Assembly: GCF_009862785.1 (NCBI RefSeq)
Contig: NZ_WWHU01000001.1
Location: 3,472,001-3,536,000, forward strand
Direction of reading: 5' to 3'
Length of the DNA stretch: 64,000 nt
From: Gordonia sp. SID5947
GTDB taxonomy: Bacteria > Actinomycetota > Actinomycetes > Mycobacteriales > Mycobacteriaceae
Part shown: in pieces, positions 40,376 to 48,505 of the stretch
Layout of the letters: every line of letters begins with the position of its first letter
Numbering within the stretch: the first letter of the stretch is position 1
Made by a program: the position numbers and the translations under genes
The notes under the pieces: generated by a model
The model's database searches: none
What the model saw: only the letters and a program-made list of their open reading frames with translations
Told to the model about the DNA's origin: nothing

Positions 40376-42229
40376 TTACTCCGCCGTCTCCCGGCTCTCC
40401 GCCCGCCACGTCACCGTCACGGGGATCGTGTCGTCCCAGGGCTGCCGTGTCACGAGGTCGGCGACGTTCACGAAGCCCCGCTCGAACTCGCCGACCGCGG
40501 GATCCACCAGGCGGTACTCCTGGGTCTGCCGATGGATGGGCTGTGCGTCGAGAATCACGATCCGGACTTCGCCGGGCTCGAACCGGCAGTGCCGTTGCAG
40601 CGATGCGATCAGTTGCTCGTTGCACATGTGGCCGTCGCCGAAGTTCCAGCCCATCGCCGTACTGGTGATCCGCTCCCCGTCGGTCAGCACGAACTCTGAC
40701 TCATCCTGAGCGGTCACCTTCGGCCCGCTCGCTTCGCTCCCGGCGCCGGTGACGTTCGGCCCGCTCGCTTCGCTCCAGGCGCCGGTGACATTCGGCCCGC
40801 TCGCTTCGCTCCCGGCGCCGGCCATCGCACGATGCGCCAGCGTGAACAACGCCCGACCGTGACTGTTGAACGAGCGGAACGCATATCCCATGTAGAGCGG
40901 GATCTGCGCCGCCTCGGGGCTCCCGTAGAAACGTTCGAGCTGCGCGGCCGGCATCGAGGCGATCGCCACGATGCCACTCTCGATCTTCGCCGATGCCGAG
41001 GGCTTGATACACCACAGACTGGTGTCCCAGTTTCCGGCGTAGTAACGCATGCCCGGAAGAAAGGACACCTTGCGCGGCATCAGATTTCCGGTGATCACGG
41101 TTGCGGCAGACACCAGGAACAACAGGATCGGCCAGACGGATTGGAGGTCGGTGAGACCGATGTCGGAATGACCGACGAACAGCGCGACCAAGCCGAACAT
41201 CATGAAGACGTTCCACTCCAGGGGCACGCCCATCGGGATCGAGGAGAGGATGCCGAAATGGAAGATCAGCATGATCGTCGCGGCGACGGCGGTCAGCCAG
41301 CCCCCGCCGGAGAAGAACAGGACAATCGGCACGAGACCTTCGACGGCGGTGGAGAAGTGGGCGATCCAGCGTGATCGGCGGCCGGGTCGCAGGTCTTCGG
41401 GGAAGTCCTCGAAGAACTTTCGCTTGATCTTCGGCGTCCGCCAGATCGGATTGTTCGACATCATCGTGGCGATCACGAACGGGAAGTGCTTGTTGAGCTT
41501 CGACGTCGCCGCGCCCAGCCAGATGACGAGAAAGATGAGCTTGGCGCCGAGGATCATGTCGACACCGGAGAACAGGAAGGTGACCGTGAGCGCGCCGTAC
41601 ACCTCGCCGCGTGCCGCGAGGAAGATCGTCTTGTCGCGCAGACCGGCCGCCGCGAGCAGCACGACGATCGTCCAGATCTCCCAGTCGGGCAGCACGCCGA
41701 CCGTGGTGTCGAGTTCGGGGATGGCGCCGGTCCCCGAGCTGAACAATGCGACCACCAGCATCACCAGCAATGCCGCGTACAGCAGTACGTCGACAGGCCG
41801 GCGTGTGTCGCCCTTGGTCAGCGGGACACGGTGCGGCCACGGTGGCTGACGAATCGTCTTGGGCCGCAGCCAGTACAGGATGGAACCCATCGGCGGGAAG
41901 AAGCGGTTGTTCAGAGGTCCGAACCCACAACCGAGGCCGACCAGCTCGAACAGCATCGTGTAGAGCACGACCTTCTGAAAGACGATCGGCTCGTTGTACC
42001 AGCTCGTCACGTCTAAGAATCCGTCGATGCCGGGGGTGGTGATGACCACCGCCCATGCGATCACGATGTACAGCGCGATCTTCGCGACGTAGAACAGGTG
42101 CAGCGCCACGGGCGTCCCGAATCCCACCTCGGCCCAGTGCCGGGCCATCGGCTTGATCTTCTCGGCCCGCGTGCCCTGACTCCAGGTCGGGAAGTCGATT
42201 TCGGGCGTGTTCTGCTTCAGGAATCCCAC
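40376..42229 (-). CDS. Multi-pass membrane protein (DUF3556-like)
   Basis: 617 residues with many transmembrane segments between about 40 and 400 and a cytoplasmic-looking C-terminus. The pattern GFGPLNNRFFPPMGS and LIFLVIWLGAATSKLNKHFPF fits the DUF3556 family of actinobacterial membrane proteins as I recall it. Residues near 470-505 are a tandem insertion of three 12-residue units (GAGSEASGPNVT type). Function unknown. Confidence 0.75.
   Translation of the reverse strand: MGFLKQNTPEIDFPTWSQGTRAEKIKPMARHWAEVGFGTPVALHLFYVAKIALYIVIAWAVVITTPGIDGFLDVTSWYNEPIVFQKVVLYTMLFELVGLGCGFGPLNNRFFPPMGSILYWLRPKTIRQPPWPHRVPLTKGDTRRPVDVLLYAALLVMLVVALFSSGTGAIPELDTTVGVLPDWEIWTIVVLLAAAGLRDKTIFLAARGEVYGALTVTFLFSGVDMILGAKLIFLVIWLGAATSKLNKHFPFVIATMMSNNPIWRTPKIKRKFFEDFPEDLRPGRRSRWIAHFSTAVEGLVPIVLFFSGGGWLTAVAATIMLIFHFGILSSIPMGVPLEWNVFMMFGLVALFVGHSDIGLTDLQSVWPILLFLVSAATVITGNLMPRKVSFLPGMRYYAGNWDTSLWCIKPSASAKIESGIVAIASMPAAQLERFYGSPEAAQIPLYMGYAFRSFNSHGRALFTLAHRAMAGAGSEASGPNVTGAWSEASGPNVTGAGSEASGPKVTAQDESEFVLTDGERITSTAMGWNFGDGHMCNEQLIASLQRHCRFEPGEVRIVILDAQPIHRQTQEYRLVDPAVGEFERGFVNVADLVTRQPWDDTIPVTVTWRAESRETAE
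40712..40819 (-). repeat. Three 36-bp tandem repeats inside the membrane-protein gene
   Basis: Three in-frame 36-bp units (40712-40747, 40748-40783, 40784-40819), each holding the core GAGCGAAGCGAGC also seen at 23897-23929. Each adds 12 residues rich in Gly, Ser and Ala. Looks like amplification of a mobile or REP-like motif in a tolerant loop. Confidence 0.88.
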
Positions 42230-42384
42230 CGTTGCGAAGCTAGCAAACCAAGCGATTGCTTGGTAGTGGTTCGACGACCCCGCTCGCCGCCGTCATGGTT
42301 CCCGCGCGCCCAGCGGTCTCCCGCTCATGTCGCGACATGCGCGCCTGCACGGCCGGTGCGCGTCCTTCGCGCGGGCAGATCGTG

Positions 42385-43109
42385 TCAGTGTGGCGCCGTG
42401 AACCCCTGAAAACTGACCTCACGGCGCAGCCCGAAGCCGAGCTCTTCGTAGAGCCGGATGGCGCCGGTGTTGCTCGCCGACGCGTGCAGGAACGGGACTT
42501 CGCCTCGTTGCCGGATGCCATGGGCGAGAGCGAGAATCAGGCGGCTCGCAAATCCGTGGCCGCGGTAATCCGGGTCGGTGCAGACGGCGCTGATCTCTGT
42601 CCCCCAGGGACGTGCAGGCGTTCACCGCCCATCGCCACCAGCCGACCGTTGCGGCGGATACCGAGGTACGTGCCGAGCTCGATGGTGCGCGGACGAAAGG
42701 GCCCGGGTTCGGTGCGACGCACCAGGTCCATCATCTCCGGTACATCGGCCGCCGTGAGCTCGACGGCTTCCGCATCCGGGGCCGGCTTCACATCGCGGTC
42801 GACCATCTGGACGCCCGGGATGTGCATGCCCACGCCCCAGCCGGGCGGTGCGACGACGGAGACGACCGGGAGGAACATCGGTTGGCCGGGTCCGACGAGC
42901 GCCGCTGCGTCCGACCAGTCGTCGTCCGTCGGATCGTCGGGCAGCGCGGCCATCGGACAGACATCCGTCTGATAGCGGACCGCGCCGCCACGACGTTCGG
43001 CGAAATGTGCGTGGGGCCCGGTGAGGGCGGCGAAGGCGGGATTGTCGAGGGCTGCGGAACTCGGAAACGAGGGCTCGCGCGCGGCGTCGACGGCAGAACT
43101 GGTGACCAC
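42385..43109 (-). CDS. GNAT-family N-acetyltransferase, apparent -1 frameshift
   Basis: From GTG 43109 the frame reads through MMDLVRRTEPGPF and GGERLHVPGG, then is lost. Another frame carries the acetyl-CoA site VCTDPDYRGHGFASRLI and LHASASNTGAIRLYEELGF to the stop at 42385. Adding one base to the ccccc run 42601-42605 gives GGTEISAVCTDP and a 241-residue protein with a typical GNAT C-terminus. Likely an intact gene with a homopolymer error. Divergent from the lipoprotein at 43221. Confidence 0.87.
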
Positions 43110-43220
43110 GGCCCGACGATACCTGCGCGTCGATGCAGGTGAACGTATCGGTTCCGCCACGAACGCCTGGTCCCGCGGCACGATCAGCGACAATGGACCG
43201 CACAGTTGATGGAGTGCGGC

Positions 43221-43877
43221 ATGGACAGACGAATGGTGGTGGTCGGCGCTGCAGGTCTTGTCGTCGTCGCGTCCCTGGCCGGATGCGGCAGCGGAGACGC
43301 GTCCGAATCGGGGGAGTCCGGCATCGGCGCGACGTCCACGGTCACCCATACCTCGACGTTCACCCTTGCTCCTGATCCTGCGACCGCGACGGCGTCGTCG
43401 GCGGATTCCACCACCTGCATAGCGGAGGGAATGAACCCGGCGACGTGGAACACCGCTGAAGACAGCGCGCCCCCGCGCAGCCCGGTCGCCGATGGCGGCA
43501 TCGTCGACGTCTCGCCCGGCGCGGGCCCATGCTTCGACCAGGTGGTCTTCCGGACCGACTCGACATCGGAGGTGGGCTTCACCGCCCGATACGTTCCGCA
43601 GGTCACCCGAGAGGGGTCCGGCGCACCGGTGCCGCTGCAGGGCGCGGCCCATCTGCAACTCTCGATATTCGCGCCGGCCGTCAACCCGGACCTCTTCCAG
43701 GGTTTCGGGTTCGTGGCCGACCACACGTACCGCAGTCTGCGGCAGGTCGCGTTCGCCGGGTCCTTCGAGGGCGTCACCACGTTCGGGATCGGGGTAGACC
43801 ACGAGACACCGTTCGCGGTCGAGACGCGCCGGGCAGGTGACGGTGCAACGGAGGTGCTGCTCGCGGTCGCGCATTGA
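43221..43877 (+). CDS. AMIN-like lipoprotein
   Basis: 218 residues from ATG 43221, with GGAG six bases upstream. Signal peptide with lipobox LAGC, a Ser/Thr-rich spacer, then a beta-rich domain (CFDQVVFRTDS, GFTARYVPQVTREGSGAPVP) as in the AMIN-like extracellular family. Likely cell-envelope located; partner unknown. Confidence 0.8.
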   Translation: MDRRMVVVGAAGLVVVASLAGCGSGDASESGESGIGATSTVTHTSTFTLAPDPATATASSADSTTCIAEGMNPATWNTAEDSAPPRSPVADGGIVDVSPGAGPCFDQVVFRTDSTSEVGFTARYVPQVTREGSGAPVPLQGAAHLQLSIFAPAVNPDLFQGFGFVADHTYRSLRQVAFAGSFEGVTTFGIGVDHETPFAVETRRAGDGATEVLLAVAH

Positions 43878-43985
43878 GGGTGCGTTGAGTCAAAACCAGT
43901 TCATGTCGACGCGTGAGGGCACATCGATGTGCTTGCGGCCGAGCCAGATCGGTGTTGCGCACACCGTAGCGACCAGGCGGAGAAC

Positions 43986-44390
43986 ATGACAGACGACGAC
44001 GCAGCGGATCGCGGCGGGCTCGGCGACCGCGACAGTCGGGAGCGCGTGCTCGTCGTCGTGATGGCATTGGTCGGGATCGTCTCGACGCTGGCGTTGTCGT
44101 CGCTGCCGGTGGTCGCGGGGGTCGCACACGGCCTCGTCTTCGGTGTCGTCGTCGGGACGGTGAATGTCCTCGGCTACCTCGCGATCGTGGTGGTGGCCGT
44201 GCAGGCGCCGCTGCGGTGGGATTCGGTACGTCGCGCGGCCTGGGTGGTGATCGCCGTGTCGGTGGTGGGAGCTGTGTGGGCGTTGGTATCCGATCGCGCC
44301 GCGGGTGGCGCCGATTTCCTGCTGGCCATGTCGGGGTTGATGGCGGTTCTCGTGGTGGTCACGAGTCATCTGGTCGCAGAACGTAAATGA
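43986..44390 (+). CDS. Four-helix membrane protein
   Basis: 134 residues from ATG 43986. An acidic N-terminal tail followed by four hydrophobic helices (VLVVVMALVGIVSTLAL, LVFGVVVGTVNVLGYLAIV, AAWVVIAVSVVGAVWAL, FLLAMSGLMAVLVVVTS). No family recognised. Convergent with the next gene, 12 bp apart. Confidence 0.72.
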   Translation: MTDDDAADRGGLGDRDSRERVLVVVMALVGIVSTLALSSLPVVAGVAHGLVFGVVVGTVNVLGYLAIVVVAVQAPLRWDSVRRAAWVVIAVSVVGAVWALVSDRAAGGADFLLAMSGLMAVLVVVTSHLVAERK

Positions 44391-44402
44391 CGTCAACGGC
44401 CG

Positions 44403-45200
44403 TCAGCGCAGAGCCCGACCGATCGCGTTGCCTGCCTTGGTGATGAATCCGTCGAGATGCTTGGCTCCCACCGCGCGGGCGCGGTTCACGTCGCCGTTGG
44501 CAGCGAGGTCGTCTGCGGCCACATCGGCCGACTCGGTCGCCCCGGTCATGAGGATCTCGGGCGCCTGGAACAGCACCGCTGAACCGATGTCGATGGCCGA
44601 GAGGACCGATTCCTGCGCGGATGTCGTCGGAACCGCGATCTGCGGCGGGTTCGGAACGATCGGCGCGTTCAGGGCGTCGAGAATCTTGGCACGCCCTGCG
44701 TCGAAGGCTCCGCCGACCGCGGCCGGGCCCGCGCCCGACTGCACGGTGTCGGCGACGTGGAACATTTCGACGGTCGCCACCTCGAGTGCATTCTGCGCGC
44801 GGGGCAAGACCAGGTTCAGATCGTTGTCGATGATCCCGGACATCGAGGTCCTCGCCGGCTCGGTGACCGACGCCAGCGCGATACCCGTTGCACGGTCGGC
44901 GCTTTGGGTCTCCGCGAGGGCCTGCGTATACACACCCGGAGAGCGGACCAGTGCGATCGGTACCTGGACCACGAAGTCGACGATGTGTGGGCAGATGAGC
45001 GCGCAGTACTTGAGCTGATTGTCAGCGAACGCCGCGACGATTGCGCCCGGCGGTGGCGGTGCCACCTGTGCATCGTGACTGATCGCGGTGTCGGGGCGGG
45101 TTGCTGTCGCCGCCACCGACGGTGCGCTGACGAGTGCCAGAGCAGTCAATGCCGGGAGCACGACGATCGGTGCGACTCGGACGCGTTGACGCCATCTCAT
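44403..45200 (-). CDS. Secreted protein of unknown function
   Basis: 265 residues from ATG 45200, with GGGAG upstream. Signal peptide (APIVVLPALTALALVSAPSVAA), then a helical domain with one Cys pair (YCALICPH) and no membrane anchor. It resembles mycobacterial secreted proteins of unknown role. Confidence 0.75.
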   Translation of the reverse strand: MRWRQRVRVAPIVVLPALTALALVSAPSVAATATRPDTAISHDAQVAPPPPGAIVAAFADNQLKYCALICPHIVDFVVQVPIALVRSPGVYTQALAETQSADRATGIALASVTEPARTSMSGIIDNDLNLVLPRAQNALEVATVEMFHVADTVQSGAGPAAVGGAFDAGRAKILDALNAPIVPNPPQIAVPTTSAQESVLSAIDIGSAVLFQAPEILMTGATESADVAADDLAANGDVNRARAVGAKHLDGFITKAGNAIGRALR

Positions 45201-45293
45201 CGGTGCTCCCTCGATTGTCGGCGATCGACCGATTGTCCGATATCGAAGCTGAAAGGGCGCTGAAGGCTGGTGTGCGCGCAGCCCGACCACCGG

Positions 45294-45362
45294 TTCCGGC
45301 CGCAGTTCTCGCTTCCGGCCGCAGATCCAGCCTGAAGCCGGAAGCTGGTCCTGCGGCCAGAA
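45294..45362. repeat. 69-bp palindromic repeat, copy 3
   Basis: Same length and layout as the other two, slightly diverged: arms TTCCGGCCGCA and TGCGGCCAGAA, inner AGCCTGAAGCCGG. It lies 22 bp beyond the stop of the hydrolase gene (45385). Confidence 0.85.
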
Positions 45363-45384
45363 TGGCGCGAACCCCGCCGACTAG

Positions 45385-46350
45385 TCAGAGTTCGCCGAGG
45401 AAGTCGAGAATCGCCGCGTTCACGCGTGCCGGCTCCTGCATCTGGACGAAATGTCCCGCACCGGGCACCATCTCGACGTGACGGAGGCCGGGGACGAGCT
45501 GGGCCATGGATCCGAGCGGATCGCGGCCCATCATGCCGAGCACCGGATCCCGGTCGCCCGCCACGAACAGCGTCGGTGTGTGGATCGGTGTGTCCGCGAG
45601 GTCGGCGTTCTGCTCCCAGACGAGGTCGGCGGCCCGGTACCAGTTCAGCCCACCGGTGAAGCCGGACCGGCTGAATTCGGCTACGTAGTGGTCGAACTCG
45701 GCGGCGGAGAACCAGGGCCAGGGCAGTGGTGGAGCGGGTGGGAGAACATCGAGGTAACCGTTGCCGGCCGACGGATGATCCCAACACGTGAGGTAACGGT
45801 CGACGTCACTCAACGCCCAGAAGATCCGGCGCAAGAACTCATCGACATTGCTGTCGAGCTCGCGCTCGGCGATGCCGGGCTGCTGGAAGTAGTGCATGTG
45901 GAAGAAGTGTTTGTCGGCCAGCATGGTGTTGATATCGCTGGGACGAATGGGCGCTCGCGGTGTCAGGGGGACACTCAGCTGGATGAGGCCCGCGACGCGG
46001 TCCGGAAGCCATCGGGCCAGGTCCCAGACCAGATTGGCCCCGAAGTCATGGCCGGCGAACACCGCTTGATCGGCATGCAGCGCATCGAGTAGACCCTCGA
46101 TGTCGGCGACGGTGGTTGCGCGATCGTATGCACTCGCATCGGTCGGTCGGCTGCTGCGACCGTAACCGCGCATGTCGGGAGCGACGGCATGCCAACCTGC
46201 CTCGGCGATGGCCGAGATCTGGTGACGCCACGAGTATCCGAGGCCGGGAAATCCATGACACAGGATGACGGGCGCGCCGCTGCCCTGTTCGGTGATCGCG
46301 AGATCGATCCCATTGACGTGGAGAACCCTGGTGGACGATGCGGCGGGCAT
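45385..46350 (-). CDS. Alpha/beta hydrolase, epoxide-hydrolase-like
   Basis: 321 residues. Oxyanion motif HGFP (about 32-35), nucleophile Asp in GHDFGANLVWDLARW, acid in FVAGDRDPV and catalytic His in GAGHFVQMQEP. An Asp nucleophile points to epoxide hydrolase or dehalogenase rather than esterase. Cytoplasmic. Confidence 0.88.
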   Translation of the reverse strand: MPAASSTRVLHVNGIDLAITEQGSGAPVILCHGFPGLGYSWRHQISAIAEAGWHAVAPDMRGYGRSSRPTDASAYDRATTVADIEGLLDALHADQAVFAGHDFGANLVWDLARWLPDRVAGLIQLSVPLTPRAPIRPSDINTMLADKHFFHMHYFQQPGIAERELDSNVDEFLRRIFWALSDVDRYLTCWDHPSAGNGYLDVLPPAPPLPWPWFSAAEFDHYVAEFSRSGFTGGLNWYRAADLVWEQNADLADTPIHTPTLFVAGDRDPVLGMMGRDPLGSMAQLVPGLRHVEMVPGAGHFVQMQEPARVNAAILDFLGEL

Positions 46351-46359
46351 CGGGTCAGC

Positions 46360-46502
46360 CTAACGCCCTGTATGCCTCGTGGCCCTGGCGGCGAACTCGT
46401 CCAGCGCGTCGGCGACCTCCGTCGCATGCGACCGAGCTCGGCGTCGAACCGGGTGATCGCCGCGCTTGCGTCGGCGGTGAAGGTATGGCAGGCACTTCCC
46501 AT
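46360..46502 (-). CDS. Possible small protein with frameshift
   Basis: From ATG 46502 one frame reads FTADASAAITRFDAELG, another HATEVADALDEFAARATRH to a TAG ending at 46360. One extra G near 46431 would join them into an amphipathic protein of about 47 residues ending 9 bp before the hydrolase start. No convincing ribosome site; listed as tentative. Confidence 0.3.
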
Positions 46503-46522
46503 CACGTGCGGGCAACAACGCC

Positions 46523-47005
46523 TCAGGTCGCGTCCTCGATCTGAAGGGCCCGTGCGGTCAGATGCATGCGGCCGGTGGTGTACCCGATGCTCAGCGCGAT
46601 GGCGACCCCACACAGCACGATGGTGATCCATCCCGGCCATTCGTACACCTCGACGAGTTCGAAAGCCTCTTTGATACCGATCAGTGCGGCACCCCCGCCG
46701 ACGATGAACCAACCCGTGGCCTTGTTCGAGTACGAGACGAACTGCTCTCGCTGCTCGATCGTCAGGCTGGCCATCACCTGTGCTCGCCACGCATCCTGGG
46801 CGCGATGAATCAAGATGTAGGCCACCGGCGGTAGTAGCCACCACCACGCCGACACGCGCTCGGAATGGGGGACTGCCAACGATTGGGTCCGGATCGCCGC
46901 ACGGTCGAGTTGCTCCTCGCTCAACTCCCGCGCACCCTGATACATCGGCCCGGCCACGAGCAGCCACGCTCCGAGATATCCGCACCACGCCGCGAACAGT
47001 TCCAT
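46523..47005 (-). CDS. Membrane protein of unknown function
   Basis: 160 residues from ATG 47005 with AAAGG upstream. Helices near 5-20, 52-68, 98-115 and 122-142, with a polar central loop (HRAQDAWRAQVMASLTIEQREQF). Follows the PucR-type regulator on the same strand after 45 bp. No family recognised. Confidence 0.7.
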   Translation of the reverse strand: MELFAAWCGYLGAWLLVAGPMYQGARELSEEQLDRAAIRTQSLAVPHSERVSAWWWLLPPVAYILIHRAQDAWRAQVMASLTIEQREQFVSYSNKATGWFIVGGGAALIGIKEAFELVEVYEWPGWITIVLCGVAIALSIGYTTGRMHLTARALQIEDAT

Positions 47006-47050
47006 TTGTGTGCCTTTCGGTTGGTGGCGATCTGTCCAAGTCAGCGGGGG

Positions 47051-48292
47051 TCAGAGGGATCTGGCCGGCGTGCCGTGGGCTGCGGTGAGCGCGGCGCCGA
47101 ACGTCATCACCCCTTCGAACCCGGTCGGGTCGATCCCACTGAGCGACGCCACTCGGTGCAACCGGTTGTTGACCGTGTTCGGATGCACACCAAGGGATCT
47201 GGCGGTTCGTTTGCGATCCATGTCGCAGCGCAGATACTCCTCGAGAAAGGTGATCAGATCAGGGGACTGGTCGAACGGCGCCAGCACGCCGCGCAGATGG
47301 TCGTTGGCTGGGCCGGGACGCGTCAGCTGATACTCGAGCGCGACGTCGTCGAGACGAGCGACGGTGTGCCGGGCCCGTTGCCGGCCCGACAGCCGCAACA
47401 CCTCCGAGGCCAGCTTCCCCGCGTCGGGCACGTCTGCGATGGGAACGTTCTCCACGAGGCCGGCCCGGATCGGGACACCCACCGACGATCGGATGCGCTC
47501 GACGAGTTCACCCGCGAGTGTGTGCGCAAGCGAACTGCCATCCGGGTCCACCGGCATCAGGACGTGGCCACCCGCGGGGCCCAGCGTGGTGAGCGTCGGA
47601 TTGGTGCGCCGGAATTCGCTCAGAGACAGGATCTTTCGCATCTTCCGCCGACCTGCCACCAGCCGGCCGGTGGCATCCTCGACGAGTTCGTCCGGAGTCG
47701 ACGCGATCTCCAGCGCGAGCACGTGGTACTCGTCGGCCAGCTCGATCCGGAAGCGGTCGGCGTAGGGGTGTGCTTCTTGACCATCGAGGATCATCCGCGC
47801 GACGAGGTGCCCGGCCCCGCTCTTCTCGCTGTCGAGGATCACCTGTTCCTGTTCGTAGGCGTCGACGAGGGTTGCCGAGAATATGCCGAACAGCGAGATC
47901 AGCGCGGCACCGAGATAGGCCATCTCGTCCTTCTCGTCTGAGCGGGACAACGACGTCGCCTCATTCCAGAAGCGTTCGAATCCGCGTTGCCAATTCCGGA
48001 TCACCACGGAGAGCGGTACGCCCTCGTCGGCTCGCTGTACCGCGATCTCGCGTGCCGGACGAAGCTCCTCGGCGTTGGGTGTGACATTCCCGCCGAGCGA
48101 CCGGAAGACAGTCGTCAGCGTCCGCCGCGTCACCCACGGCAACTCCGTCAGCCGTATCTCCGGCGGCAGCGCGCTCAACGCGTCCGAACTGTCCAGAGCC
48201 GACTGCTTGATCATGCCGGCGGCGCGAGCGTGCAGCCGATTGAGCAGATCAGCGGTGCCCGCGGGCGGCGGGGTTGGCGTCAAAGCGGCCAT
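47051..48292 (-). CDS. PucR-type transcriptional regulator, cassette A
   Basis: 413 residues from ATG 48292, GGAGG six bases upstream. N-terminal and middle sensor region, then a C-terminal HTH of the PucR/CdaR class (YLRCDMDRKRTARSLGVHPN, NNRLHRVA). Clearly paralogous to the regulator at 54463-55668 (shared REIAVQRADEGVPLS, SEKSGAGHLVARM and GRRKMRKIL). Divergent from an MFS transporter; the shared region holds two palindromes conserved between the copies, its probable operators. Confidence 0.9.
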   Translation of the reverse strand: MAALTPTPPPAGTADLLNRLHARAAGMIKQSALDSSDALSALPPEIRLTELPWVTRRTLTTVFRSLGGNVTPNAEELRPAREIAVQRADEGVPLSVVIRNWQRGFERFWNEATSLSRSDEKDEMAYLGAALISLFGIFSATLVDAYEQEQVILDSEKSGAGHLVARMILDGQEAHPYADRFRIELADEYHVLALEIASTPDELVEDATGRLVAGRRKMRKILSLSEFRRTNPTLTTLGPAGGHVLMPVDPDGSSLAHTLAGELVERIRSSVGVPIRAGLVENVPIADVPDAGKLASEVLRLSGRQRARHTVARLDDVALEYQLTRPGPANDHLRGVLAPFDQSPDLITFLEEYLRCDMDRKRTARSLGVHPNTVNNRLHRVASLSGIDPTGFEGVMTFGAALTAAHGTPARSL

Positions 48293-48307
48293 AACGTACC
48301 TCCACGT

Positions 48308-48321
48308 TGTGCTGTCGCACA
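48308..48321. promoter_or_regulatory. Operator palindrome P1, cassette A
   Basis: TGTGCTGTCGCACA (TGTGC-N4-GCACA), 15 bp from the regulator start codon. Its counterpart in cassette B is at 55686-55699. Proposed autoregulatory site of the PucR-type protein. Confidence 0.6.
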
Positions 48322-48354
48322 TGCTATCGCGGCGTCACCTGTGATCATTCGACA

Positions 48355-48383
48355 TTGCGATGGGCAAGTGCCCACCTTAGCGT
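48355..48383 (+). promoter_or_regulatory. Promoter with operator P2 in its spacer, cassette A
   Basis: -35 TTGCGA (48355-48360), 17-bp spacer, -10 TAGCGT (48378-48383). The spacer begins with the palindrome TGGGCAAGTGCCCA (48361-48374). The centre of P2 is 53 bp from that of P1. The same arrangement stands before the MFS gene of cassette B. It would give a leader of about 115 nt before ATG 48506. Confidence 0.65.
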
Positions 48384-48505
48384 GGTGAAACAGCAGCAAA
48401 TGTGATGCGAACCACGTCGAATGCCCTGCGTGACGCAGGTGTCGGGGGTCCATCACACGAGGCCACCGGCCATTGCGCGACCACTAGGAACGGCAAGGAA
48501 ACACG

